Assembly (NCBI GenBank): GCA_009176605.1
Contig: SEYY01018514.1
Coordinates: 35,001 to 55,000 of the forward strand
Source: Armadillidium nasatum
Lineage: Eukaryota; Arthropoda; Malacostraca; Isopoda; Armadillidiidae
DNA: 20,000 nucleotides
Direction: 5' to 3'
Every line of letters starts with the position of its first letter. Within the stretch, counting starts at the first letter, position 1. The translations under genes and the position numbers were made by a program. A model generated the notes under the pieces. That model made no database searches. It saw only the letters and a program-made list of their open reading frames with translations, and was not told where the DNA came from. Below, piece after piece: positions 1 to 16,848 of the stretch.

Positions 1-224
1 TATTTACATTTTAATAATGAAATTAAAAAATTTATTTAACTCCTAAACTTTGGGGCTCAATGGAAGCCAATGTGTATCCCCTTAGAAGGCACTTTTCAGA
101 GAATTTGACAATCACTTCATTACTATTATCGTTATTAGTATTGTTAGTATTGTAGGACCTACCAAATATTGTGTTTGGAATGTAAGCTCAATGAATAAGG
201 AATTTGAATTTGAATTATTATTAC
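1..224. other. AT-rich DNA, no gene seen
   Basis: No open frame of note and no recognisable element. The sequence is AT-rich and grades into the trinucleotide repeat that follows. Confidence 0.6.
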
Positions 225-232
225 TATAATTA

Positions 233-326
<94 letters not shown>
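225..326. repeat. (TTA)n trinucleotide microsatellite
   Basis: A near-perfect run of TTA/ATT units about 100 bp long. Degenerate TTA units extend on both sides (about 120-225 and 327-430), which suggests an old, partly eroded trinucleotide tract. Confidence 0.95.
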
Positions 327-2408
<2,082 letters not shown>

Positions 2409-2620
2409 ATAAATGAATAAAGTTTATTTCCTTACAGCAGAAAGGGAAATGAATTTTATGATTCAGCTAGCAAAGAGGGATAAATATTAAAATTCAGAGC
2501 CTGTTAATCCACAATTTATACATGTTTTTATCACATTTCTCCACAACCGTTGCACTAAATTTTTGTCTCCTATTCAAACACACTGCAACTAATGGTCTTA
2601 CATTTACATGCATACCCTTT

Positions 2621-2624
<4 letters not shown>

Positions 2625-2697
<73 letters not shown>
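2625..2697. repeat. (TA)n microsatellite abutting a retrotransposon 5' end
   Basis: Pure TA tract of about 73 bp that stops where the 5' leader of the plus-strand non-LTR element begins (GGGTTTATAGGGGGAGGACG at 2698). The same element ends in TA at its 3' side, so the element is bracketed by TA repeats. Confidence 0.97.
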
Positions 2698-5544
<2,847 letters not shown>

Positions 5545-5561
5545 CTTCAAATTGTTTCTAA

Positions 5562-5966
<405 letters not shown>

Positions 5967-5967
5967 A

Positions 5968-6041
<74 letters not shown>
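5967..6041. repeat. (TAA)n trinucleotide microsatellite
   Basis: About 75 bp of TAA/AAT units starting after ATTATTAG. The short ATTATTAGTAATAAT stretch at its left edge is itself palindromic. Confidence 0.96.
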
Positions 6042-6042
<1 letters not shown>

Positions 6043-6139
6043 GTAAAAATACTTGCAAAATAAGAGAGAATGTAGCTGGCTTCAATGATTGATGAGTTTG
6101 TGGAAGATTTTATTTAAGATAAAGTAAAATATTTATAGC

Positions 6140-6793
<654 letters not shown>

Positions 6794-6973
6794 ATAATAA
6801 AAAATAAATGAAAACAATTTAGTCCCGGCTTCGAGAAAATGGATTGGAAATTGAGGGATATCTTGTTTCCTCAATATTTCGAACTCGCGAAGAAAAGTTA
6901 AAAATTTCGGCAGTTTGATTCATCATTAGCAGTAATATTTTTTTTCAGCAATATCAAGAATACTTGTTTTAAT

Positions 6974-7238
<265 letters not shown>

Positions 7239-7453
7239 AATAAATAAAAAATATAAAAAAAGAATAAAATATTTGATAAATCATGGCAAGTCTTTCGAGA
7301 AGACAATCGCTTCTCCTCATATTAAAGGAAACAAAAACAATTTGCAAAAAATTTGTGAAGAAAAATTAGGAGGTTGTTTAAAGTAAAAATAAATCATAAA
7401 TATATTAAAAACATTAAAATTACAAAAAATCTACGTAAATACAAAAGGAAATA

Positions 7454-8155
7454 CTAAGTCCCTCCGTTAAGACTTTTGATAAATTTAGAAACTCTTGAAT
7501 TATTCAATAACAACAAATTGATTAAGTCATCATCAATGAGGCTGCTCTGTAGACTATTGAAGTTATGAACATTTTTTATAAAGAAGGACTCCGTCATTTG
7601 CATCCTATTCACATCAATGGTTGGAGATATCAAGGAAATATTAGAAGAAACTTCAATTCTATGTTACGAATCAACTCTGTGTTTGTTCAAGGATGAAGTT
7701 TGGTCACCCACTCTCAAAGCATAACTATGTTGGTATTTTCTTCTTTTCATGTCATTAGTCTCACCAAAATAAACAAAATTACAATCCTTACAGGACACTT
7801 TAAAAAGACAATGATTGCTAACCTTATCTTTTTCATTAATTTAAGCTTAACATAACATAAATTTTTTTTGGTGGTTTTGGGTATTGTTGATAATACCCTT
7901 AGGTAGGTTTTCTTTAATTAATTTTTTCTATCTTACTAGGCACCTTCAGAAATGGCTTGATGTTAGAAGAAGATGTGGGGGCATAAAACCTTCTCCTTGT
8001 AGCCATCAAAGTCTTAGAGATGAAACTCATAGGATAACCTAAATTCTGAATAGCATTAAAAATATACTCAATTTCTCGATCAATATGACAGGGACTATAG
8101 AACCTCAATACTTTTAAAATGAATCTTTTGATGATTCCAAATTTTCGCCCATCTT
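7454..8155 (-). mobile_element. Penelope-like element fragment: RT C-terminus plus GIY-YIG endonuclease
   Basis: The minus-strand frame at 7914-8108 contains SPCHIDREIEYIFNAIQNLG followed by YPMSFISKTLMATRRRFYAP, which is typical of the region after the RT core in Penelope-like elements. After stops and a shortened linker, the frame resumes near 7835 with DKVSNHCLFKVSCKDCNFVY and FGETN, the CPY/GIY-YIG type endonuclease motif. Further blocks are HSYALRVGD, then RMQMTESFFIKN, ending with a TAG at 7454-7456. A stop in the middle of the endonuclease (near 7662) and the damaged linker show it is dead. Family assignment rests on these motifs. Confidence 0.8.
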
Positions 8156-8530
8156 AAGCAACCTTTTTGTAGAACTTTTTGTAGTTAAATTTTTGCCGGG
8201 TGTTTTAGACACGAAATTTTTGTGGTTAGATATGTTGATGATGTCTTGCTGTTCTGCTTAATCATTTTTCATTGGATGGGATACTTTTTTTATCTTACTG
8301 ATTGCAACCCTGACATTAGGCTTACCTTTGAGGTGGAGAAAGAAAGGCAACTGCCATTTTTGGACATTTTATTAACTAGAGGATATAACAATAGATTCTA
8401 TGTACATTGGCAATCATCACACGATACACATATTAAGTTTGGAATTATCAAATTATTCTATTCAAGATAGCATTGAGGATTTGTAGTCCTGCCATATTGA
8501 TCGAGAAATTGAGTAAACTTTTACTGTTTT
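8156..8530 (+). mobile_element. Penelope-like element fragment: RT core, opposite orientation
   Basis: The plus-strand frame at 8222-8470 reads VRYVDDVLLF, the RT active-site block, then DIRLTFEVEKERQLPFLDIL, the classic Penelope-type block after it. It runs on in another frame to the HIDREIE block near 8500, the same block present at about 8085 in the minus-strand fragment. The two fragments share roughly 80-90 bp and are head to head. A frameshift after LTRG and several stops make it non-functional. Confidence 0.8.
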
Positions 8531-8569
8531 TAAGAATTTCTTCACACCACTAAAGATGATATTCTTAAC

Positions 8570-8849
8570 CACATATTTTTCCACTAAGACACTCCTTTCT
8601 ACACAGTCTCATCTTTTCATTTTCTAACTCTCTGACCCTTAACTTAATAGTTGTGCTCAATCTTACTTTTATTGTACAGGCAAAGTCTGGAACACACTCC
8701 CTTTCTCTATTTTCCTAACTTCCTTTGACTTGCATGCCTTCAAACGCCGTTCATTTGGGTATATCTGCCTTCAATTTATTTTGATAAGGACTTCGGCATC
8801 TTTCTAACTCTAGCGAAATTTTCTAGACCTCTTCCTATTACCCACCAGA

Positions 8850-8851
<2 letters not shown>
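8570..8851 (+). mobile_element. 3' end fragment of Jockey-like retrotransposon
   Basis: Translation gives LLSTQSHLF, then LNSCAQSYFYCTGKVWNTLP and FDLHAFKRRSFG, which match the C-terminal region of the copy at 2698-5432 block for block. The 3' noncoding tail contains TTTCTAACTCT and ends CCCACCAGAGGA, the same terminus as that copy, and again runs directly into (TA)n. It is a 5'-truncated copy, or a remnant beside the Penelope fragment. Confidence 0.8.
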
Positions 8852-8925
<74 letters not shown>

Positions 8926-8927
8926 AT
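8852..8927. repeat. (TA)n tail at second retrotransposon 3' end
   Basis: TA tract of about 76 bp with slips at its right end, attached to the CCCACCAGAGGA terminus of the retrotransposon fragment on its left. Confidence 0.96.
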
Positions 8928-9250
8928 TAAAAAAAAATCTCTGCCCGAGATATTTATTCTTGGAACTAATGAAATTCTCGTGTGAAATTTTTCCCTTTTC
9001 TTTAAGACTTGTTTTAAAAAATATATTATTTGCAGAGATTTAAATTACGTGGTTCAAATAATGTTAAACACTGAAATATTCATTTAATTTTTATTTTTAT
9101 TTTTATTTATTTATTTTTTTTTGTTGAGAGAAATGACCTTTTTATTTTTTTTTTTTATTTATTATTTTTTATTTATTAAACTCTTCTACTTTAAGGTCTT
9201 CAGAACAGATCATTTTAAATATTAATATTTTATTATATTATATTGCCTTA
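8928..9250. other. AT-rich spacer with TTTTTATTTATT runs, nothing identified
   Basis: No supported gene. Runs of T with scattered A (about 9090-9180) dominate the second half. Confidence 0.5.
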
Positions 9251-9253
9251 TAT

Positions 9254-9310
<57 letters not shown>

Positions 9311-9321
9311 ATATATTATAT
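9251..9321. repeat. (TA)n microsatellite with interruptions
   Basis: TA tract of about 70 bp with several TT slips. It lies at the 3' cut end of the minus-strand retrotransposon copy. Confidence 0.93.
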
Positions 9322-9554
9322 GTTTTTATAAAAAGGAGTAATGTGATTCTTCCAAGAAAGATCACGAGAAAAGAAAACACTTATATAATTAAGAATATAC
9401 GCAAGTTTGTCTTGTGTGTTTTCGAAGGTATTTTAGTTGTGTGGAAGGTTTTTCTGAAGCGAACAGAAACATCTCCTTGACGAAGAGACAGAACAAAATA
9501 CAGATATAAAATGCTGGTCGGATGAAACTAGAGGAAGAAAGAGTTTAACTGTAA

Positions 9555-9555
<1 letters not shown>

Positions 9556-9585
<30 letters not shown>
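9556..9585. repeat. Poly-A run inside retrotransposon copy
   Basis: Thirty consecutive A on the plus strand. Relative to the copy at 2698-5432, the run replaces about 20 bp of ordinary sequence (around 3690-3705 of that copy), so it is a homopolymer expansion within the element rather than its poly-A tail. Confidence 0.9.
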
Positions 9586-9587
<2 letters not shown>

Positions 9588-9731
9588 TAAGAGATTAAGA
9601 AAGTATCAAGAATGTTGGGTTTATCACCAAGGAGATCAGGGATACGGGTAGGAAGTTGTTCCAACTGCTCAAGCTTGTTCTGGGCCGAAAAATTGTAGAA
9701 GAGTTCACCAGCTGATCAATTTGCGTTAAAA

Positions 9732-10114
<383 letters not shown>

Positions 10115-10966
10115 ATTGGTGGCTGTGAAATTTGAAATTACTTAAAAGGGAAAGACAAAGAATGCTCTCTATTTTGTAGTGTAGATAGTCTCAAATTGTT
10201 GAATATTTACTAGATAATTATTTAGTGATACATAAGTTTAACAAACAAATTTAGTTGTAGAATCGTAAAGAAGCTTAAGAAATAAAGTTGAGAAATCAGT
10301 AGAGACATGAAAGAAATCAACTTCATTGCTCACCTACTCTCAATATTGTCATTAAAAATTTAATATTGAGTATAGGGATAGTAGGAGGTAGCAGAGTAAG
10401 GTTTGCTGTCAGTGCACTGAAGCTTCTAAATAATAGCTAAGAATAAGAAATGAGGTCCAGAAAAATAGAAGTTCTTTTTGACAAAGTAGAAATTGGACAA
10501 GATACCTCGAATGTTAGAGAAAGGTATTAAAAAAGAAGATCATGCACCAGGGCAAACCGTCAGCTACGTCTTGGCGGCGCCATGCCCATTATCGGAGGCA
10601 GCCAACTTCCAAGTGATGATGGGGTGAGGAGTGAGTAAATTGCACTGTTAGGATGCAACAATTCAAGAATCTCGGAGGAAGTTTTATGTTTTGACATTTT
10701 TTTCATTTGAAAATTTAATGTATGAGTAAGTTCTTTTAAATTTTGGGGATATATTGACAAAAATAGGAAAGCGGTTGAAGTCCAGGCGCTCCAAGATGGG
10801 TAGATAATACATTAGAGACCCTCTGAGAAGATGAAATGCAAAAAGGACCGAACTATAGAGCAACTGAGTGAAACAGAAAATTTTAATCTACCCTATTCCA
10901 GCTGCTTATACTCAGTGAAAGGGTATTTATATCTCTTTAGACTGCGCTACGTCCTTCCCCTATTTT

Positions 10967-10973
10967 ATATATA

Positions 10974-11068
<95 letters not shown>

Positions 11069-11071
11069 ATT
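10967..11071. repeat. (TA)n microsatellite abutting second retrotransposon 5' end
   Basis: TA tract of about 105 bp directly upstream, in minus-strand sense, of the element leader that carries AGGACGTAG. It is the second case of a retrotransposon 5' end on a TA tract. Confidence 0.96.
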
Positions 11072-11648
11072 TATAATGTAATATTGTAGATGCTTAAAAA
11101 TATTTTCTCAAGCTTTTACTAAAAGCTGTTCAAAACACTAAACCTTCCAATTTTATTACAGAATTTGATGTTTTCTTCACGAAATTTTTACTTATATTAA
11201 GGTTTATAAGGTCAATTTCCTTTTCCTGCGGAAGAATTTTTCCATTTTTTTGGATTAATTTTAAAGGAATCTAATAGGAAGAAAAATATTTAAGAATTTT
11301 TTGGAATCTCATCGTCACAAATTTTCTATATTGTAACTGTTTTTTGTGCAATAAAAATTGCATTTTATTTTTATTTTAATCTTATGTTTCTTATTTTGTG
11401 GTTTCAAAATAGCGGCTTCTTCCTATATAATAGTATTAATATTTTTTTCATATTTTTATTTTAAATAACTGAAAAAAAAATTTCTGGCACTATTATGCTC
11501 TTAAATGAGGATAAAAGTTTTCTTTTGAATATCGAATTGTTGGGAAAAGTTTCTCAATTTTCTATTTACATTAAAAAGGAGAAATAAAAGCGCAACTTCT
11601 AAAAAAGTTTTAAGTTCAAAATTTCTTTTTGCATTATTGCCTTGGTAT
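11072..11648. other. AT-rich spacer, nothing identified
   Basis: No gene, RNA or mobile element recognised. Composition is AT-rich with T runs and short dispersed frames only. Confidence 0.5.
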
Positions 11649-12638
<990 letters not shown>

Positions 12639-12643
12639 TAATG

Positions 12644-12697
12644 GGCCCAAAACCTCCGCAAATGCAACACAGTTGCATCTTGCAGAGATTTTGGACC
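12644..12697. other. Imperfect hairpin (inverted repeat) of about 54 bp
   Basis: Left arm 12647-12668 pairs with right arm 12672-12694 around an ACA loop. By eye there is one bulge (C at 12679) and two C/A mismatches, and about two further GC pairs outside. The core is TGCAAC-ACA-GTTGCA. The palindrome could be a transposon remnant, a folded RNA or a replication-generated palindrome; nothing in the sequence decides this. Confidence 0.7.
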
Positions 12698-12726
12698 AAT
12701 GTTGAAAAATGTTGATCATGTTGCAG

Positions 12727-12761
<35 letters not shown>

Positions 12762-12945
12762 GGGTCAAAAGGGGGGTGAGGGGGGTCAAAAGGGGGGTCA
12801 AAAGGGGGTGAGGGGGTCCACGCCCCCCAATGTTGCAAAAAAAAAAAAAAAATTATTTTTTTTTGAAAAAAGGGGTAAAAAAGGGGTAAATAAGGGGTAA
12901 ATAAGGGTAAAAAAAGGGTAAAAAAGGGAAAAATGTATATAAAAT
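12727..12945 (+). repeat. Poly-A and G-run block
   Basis: A run of 32 A (12727-12758) is followed by imperfect GGGGGGTCAAAA and GGGGTGAG units to about 12825, a second ATGTTGCA-A(n) motif, then GGGGTAAATAA and GGGTAAAAAA units to about 12940. The plus strand has more than ten runs of three to six G. It is strongly strand-biased and not coding. Confidence 0.9.
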
Positions 12946-13045
12946 GACTTAGAAAGAAATATTGCAAAGATATTGCAAATTTAAAAATTTTCAATATTTT
13001 TGCATATTTTGAATGGGATAATGACTACTCCTACCTCAAAAAATG

Positions 13046-13070
13046 ATAATAATAATAATAATAATAATAA
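13046..13070. repeat. (ATA)n short trinucleotide repeat
   Basis: About eight AAT units. Nearby are short (CTA)n at about 13122-13143 and (GAA)n at about 13152-13168, making this a microsatellite-rich patch. Confidence 0.9.
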
Positions 13071-13081
13071 TCTACGATTAT

Positions 13082-13106
13082 CATGACGCCATTTTGTATG
13101 ACGTCA
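13082..13106 (+). repeat. 25-bp direct repeat, copy 1, ending in a CRE-like palindrome
   Basis: It contains ACGCCATTTTGTATGACGTC. Twenty-four of 25 positions match the copy at 13303-13327, and GATTAT lies a few bases upstream in both. The 3' end TGACGTCA is the cAMP-response-element consensus palindrome, but binding is not shown. Confidence 0.85.
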
Positions 13107-13302
13107 CAACAAAGAGCTCGGGTTACTACTACTACTACTACTAATAATAAGATGAAGAAGAAGAAGAAAATAAATAATGTTCAACTTACATAGGGAGAGA
13201 GAGAGCGCTTCAGAGACACATCCTTCCACGACGGGATCCAGCGGGCAAATGGGGAGATCTTTGAATCGTTATCATTTTATCTAATCTAAGATAAGATTAT
13301 AG

Positions 13303-13327
13303 CATGGCGCCATTTTGTATGACGTCA
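13303..13327 (+). repeat. 25-bp direct repeat, copy 2, ending in a CRE-like palindrome
   Basis: Same unit as 13082-13106 with G for A at one position (CATGGCGCC). The spacing between starts is 221 bp. The segment between them includes a higher-GC stretch around 13200-13260. Confidence 0.85.
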
Positions 13328-13385
13328 TAATCGATGAGTCGTTCACTTAGATAAATATTTAAAAATTTTCAGATATGATATTTGA

Positions 13386-13485
<100 letters not shown>

Positions 13486-13620
13486 ATTTTAAACAACAAC
13501 AAGAAACAAAAATTTCTTGTTTTTGTTTGTTTGTTTTTGTTTTAAGATATTTCTAACAAAGAAAAACTTTTGTTTTTTAATTTTCTTAATTTTTCTTTTA
13601 ATTTTTTGTATAAAAAAATT

Positions 13621-14240
13621 ATTTACGATGTTTTCGTGAAAATACATAGACGCTGAGGACCCTGTAGAACCTCTAGAGCCTCTAGAGCCTCTAGAGCCTG
13701 TCGGAACAGGGGGCTAGGGGTTAGCACACCCCCTGTAGCGGGGGCCTCTACAGCCTCCTCAGCATCCTCAGCCTTCTCAAAGTATTGAAGGTATAAGTTT
13801 TCACTAAAAAATATCATAATATTTTAATTTTTTTTTTATTTTTCATTAAATTTCAAAAAAATTTATTAATTTTATTTAAATTTCAATTTATTTTAAATAA
13901 TTTTAGCAAAAAACTTTAATATTTTTCTTTTTAAATAAATATTTACGATGTTTTCGTGTAATTACATAGACCCTGTAGACCCTCTAGACCCTCTAGACCC
14001 TCTAGAGCCTATCGGATCAGAGGGGCTAGGGGTAGCATACCCCTGTAGCGGGGGCCTCTACAGCCTCCTCAGCATCCTCAGCCTTCTCAAAGTATTGAAG
14101 GTATAAGTTTACACTAAAAAATAACATAATGTTTTAATTTTTTCTTATTTTTATTTTTATTTTTCATTAAAAAAAATTTTTATTAATTTTATTTAAATTT
14201 CAATTTATTTAATATAATTTGAACAAAAAATTTTGTTTTT
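13621..14240. repeat. Tandem duplication of a 320-bp unit with a GC-rich core
   Basis: Unit A starts at 13621 and unit B at 13941, both with ATTTACGATGTTTTCGTG. Similarity continues through a core rich in CCTCTAGAG 9-mers, a GGGGCTAGGGG/CCCCTGTAGCGGGGG block, CAGCCTCCTCAGCATCCTC, and then the AT-rich downstream part. In unit A, 13652-13668 and 13747-13763 form an inverted pair matching at 15 of 17 positions, enclosing the core. Unit B keeps the CTGTAGA/TCTACAG arms but lost the outer part. A minus-strand frame over unit A is not open in unit B, so coding is unlikely. Confidence 0.88.
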
Positions 14241-14276
14241 CTTTACATATTTTTAATATTTTAGTGATTTTATACC

Positions 14277-14530
<254 letters not shown>

Positions 14531-14541
14531 TATATACACAC

Positions 14542-15186
14542 ATGAATTTGGGGAGGATGGATATCTCTAAATTTATGTTCCGTAGTCCGTCTACATGTCT
14601 GGTGTCAGGGCCCACGAGCAGTGGTAAAACATTTTTAATGTTAAATATATTAAAACACAAAGACATTTTTGAAGCAGAACCTTCAAAAATTGTTTGGTGC
14701 TATAACGTTTACCAGGAAAAGTTTAAAGAGTATGATGACTTAATACATTTTCATGAAGGAGTTTATGAAATAAAATCACTGCAGAGTGTGCCAGGTCATA
14801 AAATAGTCGTACTTGACGATCTTATGCATAAACTAAATGAAGAAATAGCAGAGACATTCACTGTATATTCTCATCACATGAATATTTCAGTATTTTTCAT
14901 TACCCAGAATATATTTCACAAAAGCCGTTATATGAGAGACGTGTCTTTAAACACTCAATACTTATTCTTATTTGCTCAAAGAAGAGATATGAGTCAAATA
15001 AATATTCTTGCCGCCCAGATGTTTCCATTGAAACGCAAAGAATTTATTAAAATATATAAAGAGGCAACATCAAAATCTCATGGTTATTTGCTGTGTGATC
15101 TTCATCCAAAGAACAAGTATAGAGTACTTCTACGCACCAATATTTTGCCTACTGAAATAGAAACTGTATATATTGACGAACAATGA
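14542..15186 (+). CDS. Packaging ATPase (FtsK/HerA-type, Polinton)
   Basis: The protein is 214 aa, intact, and in the size range of Polinton and adintovirus DNA-packaging ATPases, which drive genome entry into a preformed capsid. Walker A is GPTSSGKT at residues 23-30, close to the N-terminus as in this family. Walker B is IVVLDD at 88-93. A conserved TQN at 121-123, after a beta strand (VFFI), fits the sensor position, followed by the RDVSLNTQYLFLF block. The ATG at 14542 is the first in frame after the TA tract; a second Met at codon 6 could also serve. Its stop overlaps the next start as ATGA. No break is seen, so it could still be translated if transcribed. Confidence 0.88.
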   Translation: MNLGRMDISKFMFRSPSTCLVSGPTSSGKTFLMLNILKHKDIFEAEPSKIVWCYNVYQEKFKEYDDLIHFHEGVYEIKSLQSVPGHKIVVLDDLMHKLNEEIAETFTVYSHHMNISVFFITQNIFHKSRYMRDVSLNTQYLFLFAQRRDMSQINILAAQMFPLKRKEFIKIYKEATSKSHGYLLCDLHPKNKYRVLLRTNILPTEIETVYIDEQ

Positions 15187-15509
15187 GTAAACTAGTTAAA
15201 AAATATTTACCTATAATGAAGGAATTTAAAAAACTAGATCCGAAAAGTAAAAAGGCATTAATTATGGAAGACGAAAAACTAACAAAGTGTGTATGCGAGG
15301 TGTGTTTAAACCTAATAAAAGGAAACATACCTTTAGATAAGCCACAGAAAGTTAAGTTACGTCGTCATAGAAACATCATTAAAAGACTAGCTCGTAAAGT
15401 AAAAAATATAAAACATAAAAAGAAGCTACTATTAAAAGGCACCGGAGTGTTTTTACCTTTACTTTTCTCGGTTATATCACCCTTATTATCAAAGTTAGTA
15501 TCTCAGTAA
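15183..15509 (+). CDS. Small basic Polinton protein with hydrophobic C-terminus
   Basis: The protein is 108 aa and very Lys/Arg-rich. Residues 36-41 hold a Cys cluster (CVCEVC). A basic stretch covers about 55-85 (RRHRNIIKRLARKVKN), and the last 23 residues are hydrophobic (GVFLPLLFSVISPLLSKLV). I recognise this pattern from the protein that follows the ATPase in many invertebrate Polinton-like elements. A nucleic-acid-condensing or virion core role, perhaps comparable with small adenovirus core proteins, is inference from charge and context. The start overlaps the ATPase stop by four bases, and its own stop shares one base with the next ATG (TAATG). It is intact. Confidence 0.72.
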   Translation: MSKLVKKYLPIMKEFKKLDPKSKKALIMEDEKLTKCVCEVCLNLIKGNIPLDKPQKVKLRRHRNIIKRLARKVKNIKHKKKLLLKGTGVFLPLLFSVISPLLSKLVSQ

Positions 15510-15626
15510 TGAAAAAAGTTGTCGTCATGCCCTATACAGAATACGAGAAAATGAAATATACTACGGACGGACACCACCATGAACAACAACAACAACAACA
15601 ACAACAACAGCAACAACAACAACAGC

Positions 15627-15669
<43 letters not shown>

Positions 15670-16342
15670 GCAACCGTACAGTCTATACGATCCGAGAATC
15701 GAAAAATTAAATAAATATGAAAGGGAGTTAACTCAAATACTAAACTCAAATTTGAATGTATATGAAAAATGTGCTTTATATCAAAAGGCAATACAGTCGT
15801 TAGTGGATTTTAAAGATCTGCATAATCATACCATATTAAATGCTTCAAGTGAGAAATCTATATCAGAACCGCCAGTACCTAATACTGTACAAGTAGAAGA
15901 GAATAAGTTTCAACGTATATTAGAGCAAACTCTTCCTGTCAGAATTAGAAATAAAGGAATCGTATTATACAATATTTTAAAAGACCAGCTTTTATGGGAC
16001 GAATCAGGTCAAATTATTATCGACGATGAACCAGTTGAGGGTTCGAATATCGTCGATCTAATATCAGATCTCACCCGTGAATGGAAGAAGCCACCTGTAA
16101 AGGGATGGGTAAAGATTAAACAGGAACTTCAATCGATTAACTTTCCAAAAAGTTTAATACAGAATAAACAAAGATTGTCTGATCTGGAAAATATTTCCTA
16201 TAATCCCCGTCCTAGCATATCATCACCTTCAAGCTCTTTTGCGTCATTGAGATCAAAAAGTAAAATCACCCGCACCCCTTACCCTTCAGCCAAAAACTTG
16301 AGAAAAAAAGCAGAGTCACTACGCGGATGGATAAAAATGTAG
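15509..16342 (+). CDS. Poly-Gln Polinton protein of unknown function
   Basis: The protein is 277 aa. After a short N-terminus and HHH it has 30 uninterrupted Gln (residues 26-55), encoded by CAA with a few CAG. A predicted helical segment follows (about 62-105, [18 protein letters not shown]). A conserved block lies at about 134-220, including [29 protein letters not shown] and [13 protein letters not shown]. The C-terminus is Ser/Lys/Arg-rich. The conserved block resembles proteins found beside the ATPase in other invertebrate Polinton-like elements; no function is known to me. The frame is intact and the Gln repeat stays in frame. An N-terminus starting later than the Gln run cannot be excluded. 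Confidence 0.7.
15584..15673 (+). repeat. (CAA/CAG)n coding microsatellite
   Basis: Thirty Gln codons, mostly CAA with isolated CAG. It is a trinucleotide repeat inside an open gene, in contrast to the TA repeats, which are all in gaps. Confidence 0.97.
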
Positions 16343-16356
16343 TTAAATGTATTCTG

Positions 16357-16760
<404 letters not shown>

Positions 16761-16848
16761 AATAAATGTTTTATACATGATCTTTATTTTCTTAACCTGA
16801 ATAATATATAAATTTAGTTGTTCATATGTGTAGACATTATTGTTTGTG

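Noticed and set aside
12709-12994. Lys/Gly-rich and Phe/Pro-rich frames over the A and G runs
   Set aside because: They come from homopolymers and simple repeats on opposite strands.
13623-13817. Minus-strand frame with EALEALE repeats over tandem unit A
   Set aside because: The corresponding frame in unit B contains stops, and the repeats come from the CTCTAGAGC 9-mers.
13621-14240. Terminal inverted repeat of the Polinton
   Set aside because: The units are tandem direct copies with internal hairpins, and no matching inverted copy can be seen because the right end is outside the window.
15561-15791. Minus-strand Val-rich frame
   Set aside because: Shadow of the CAA repeat in the poly-Gln gene on the plus strand.
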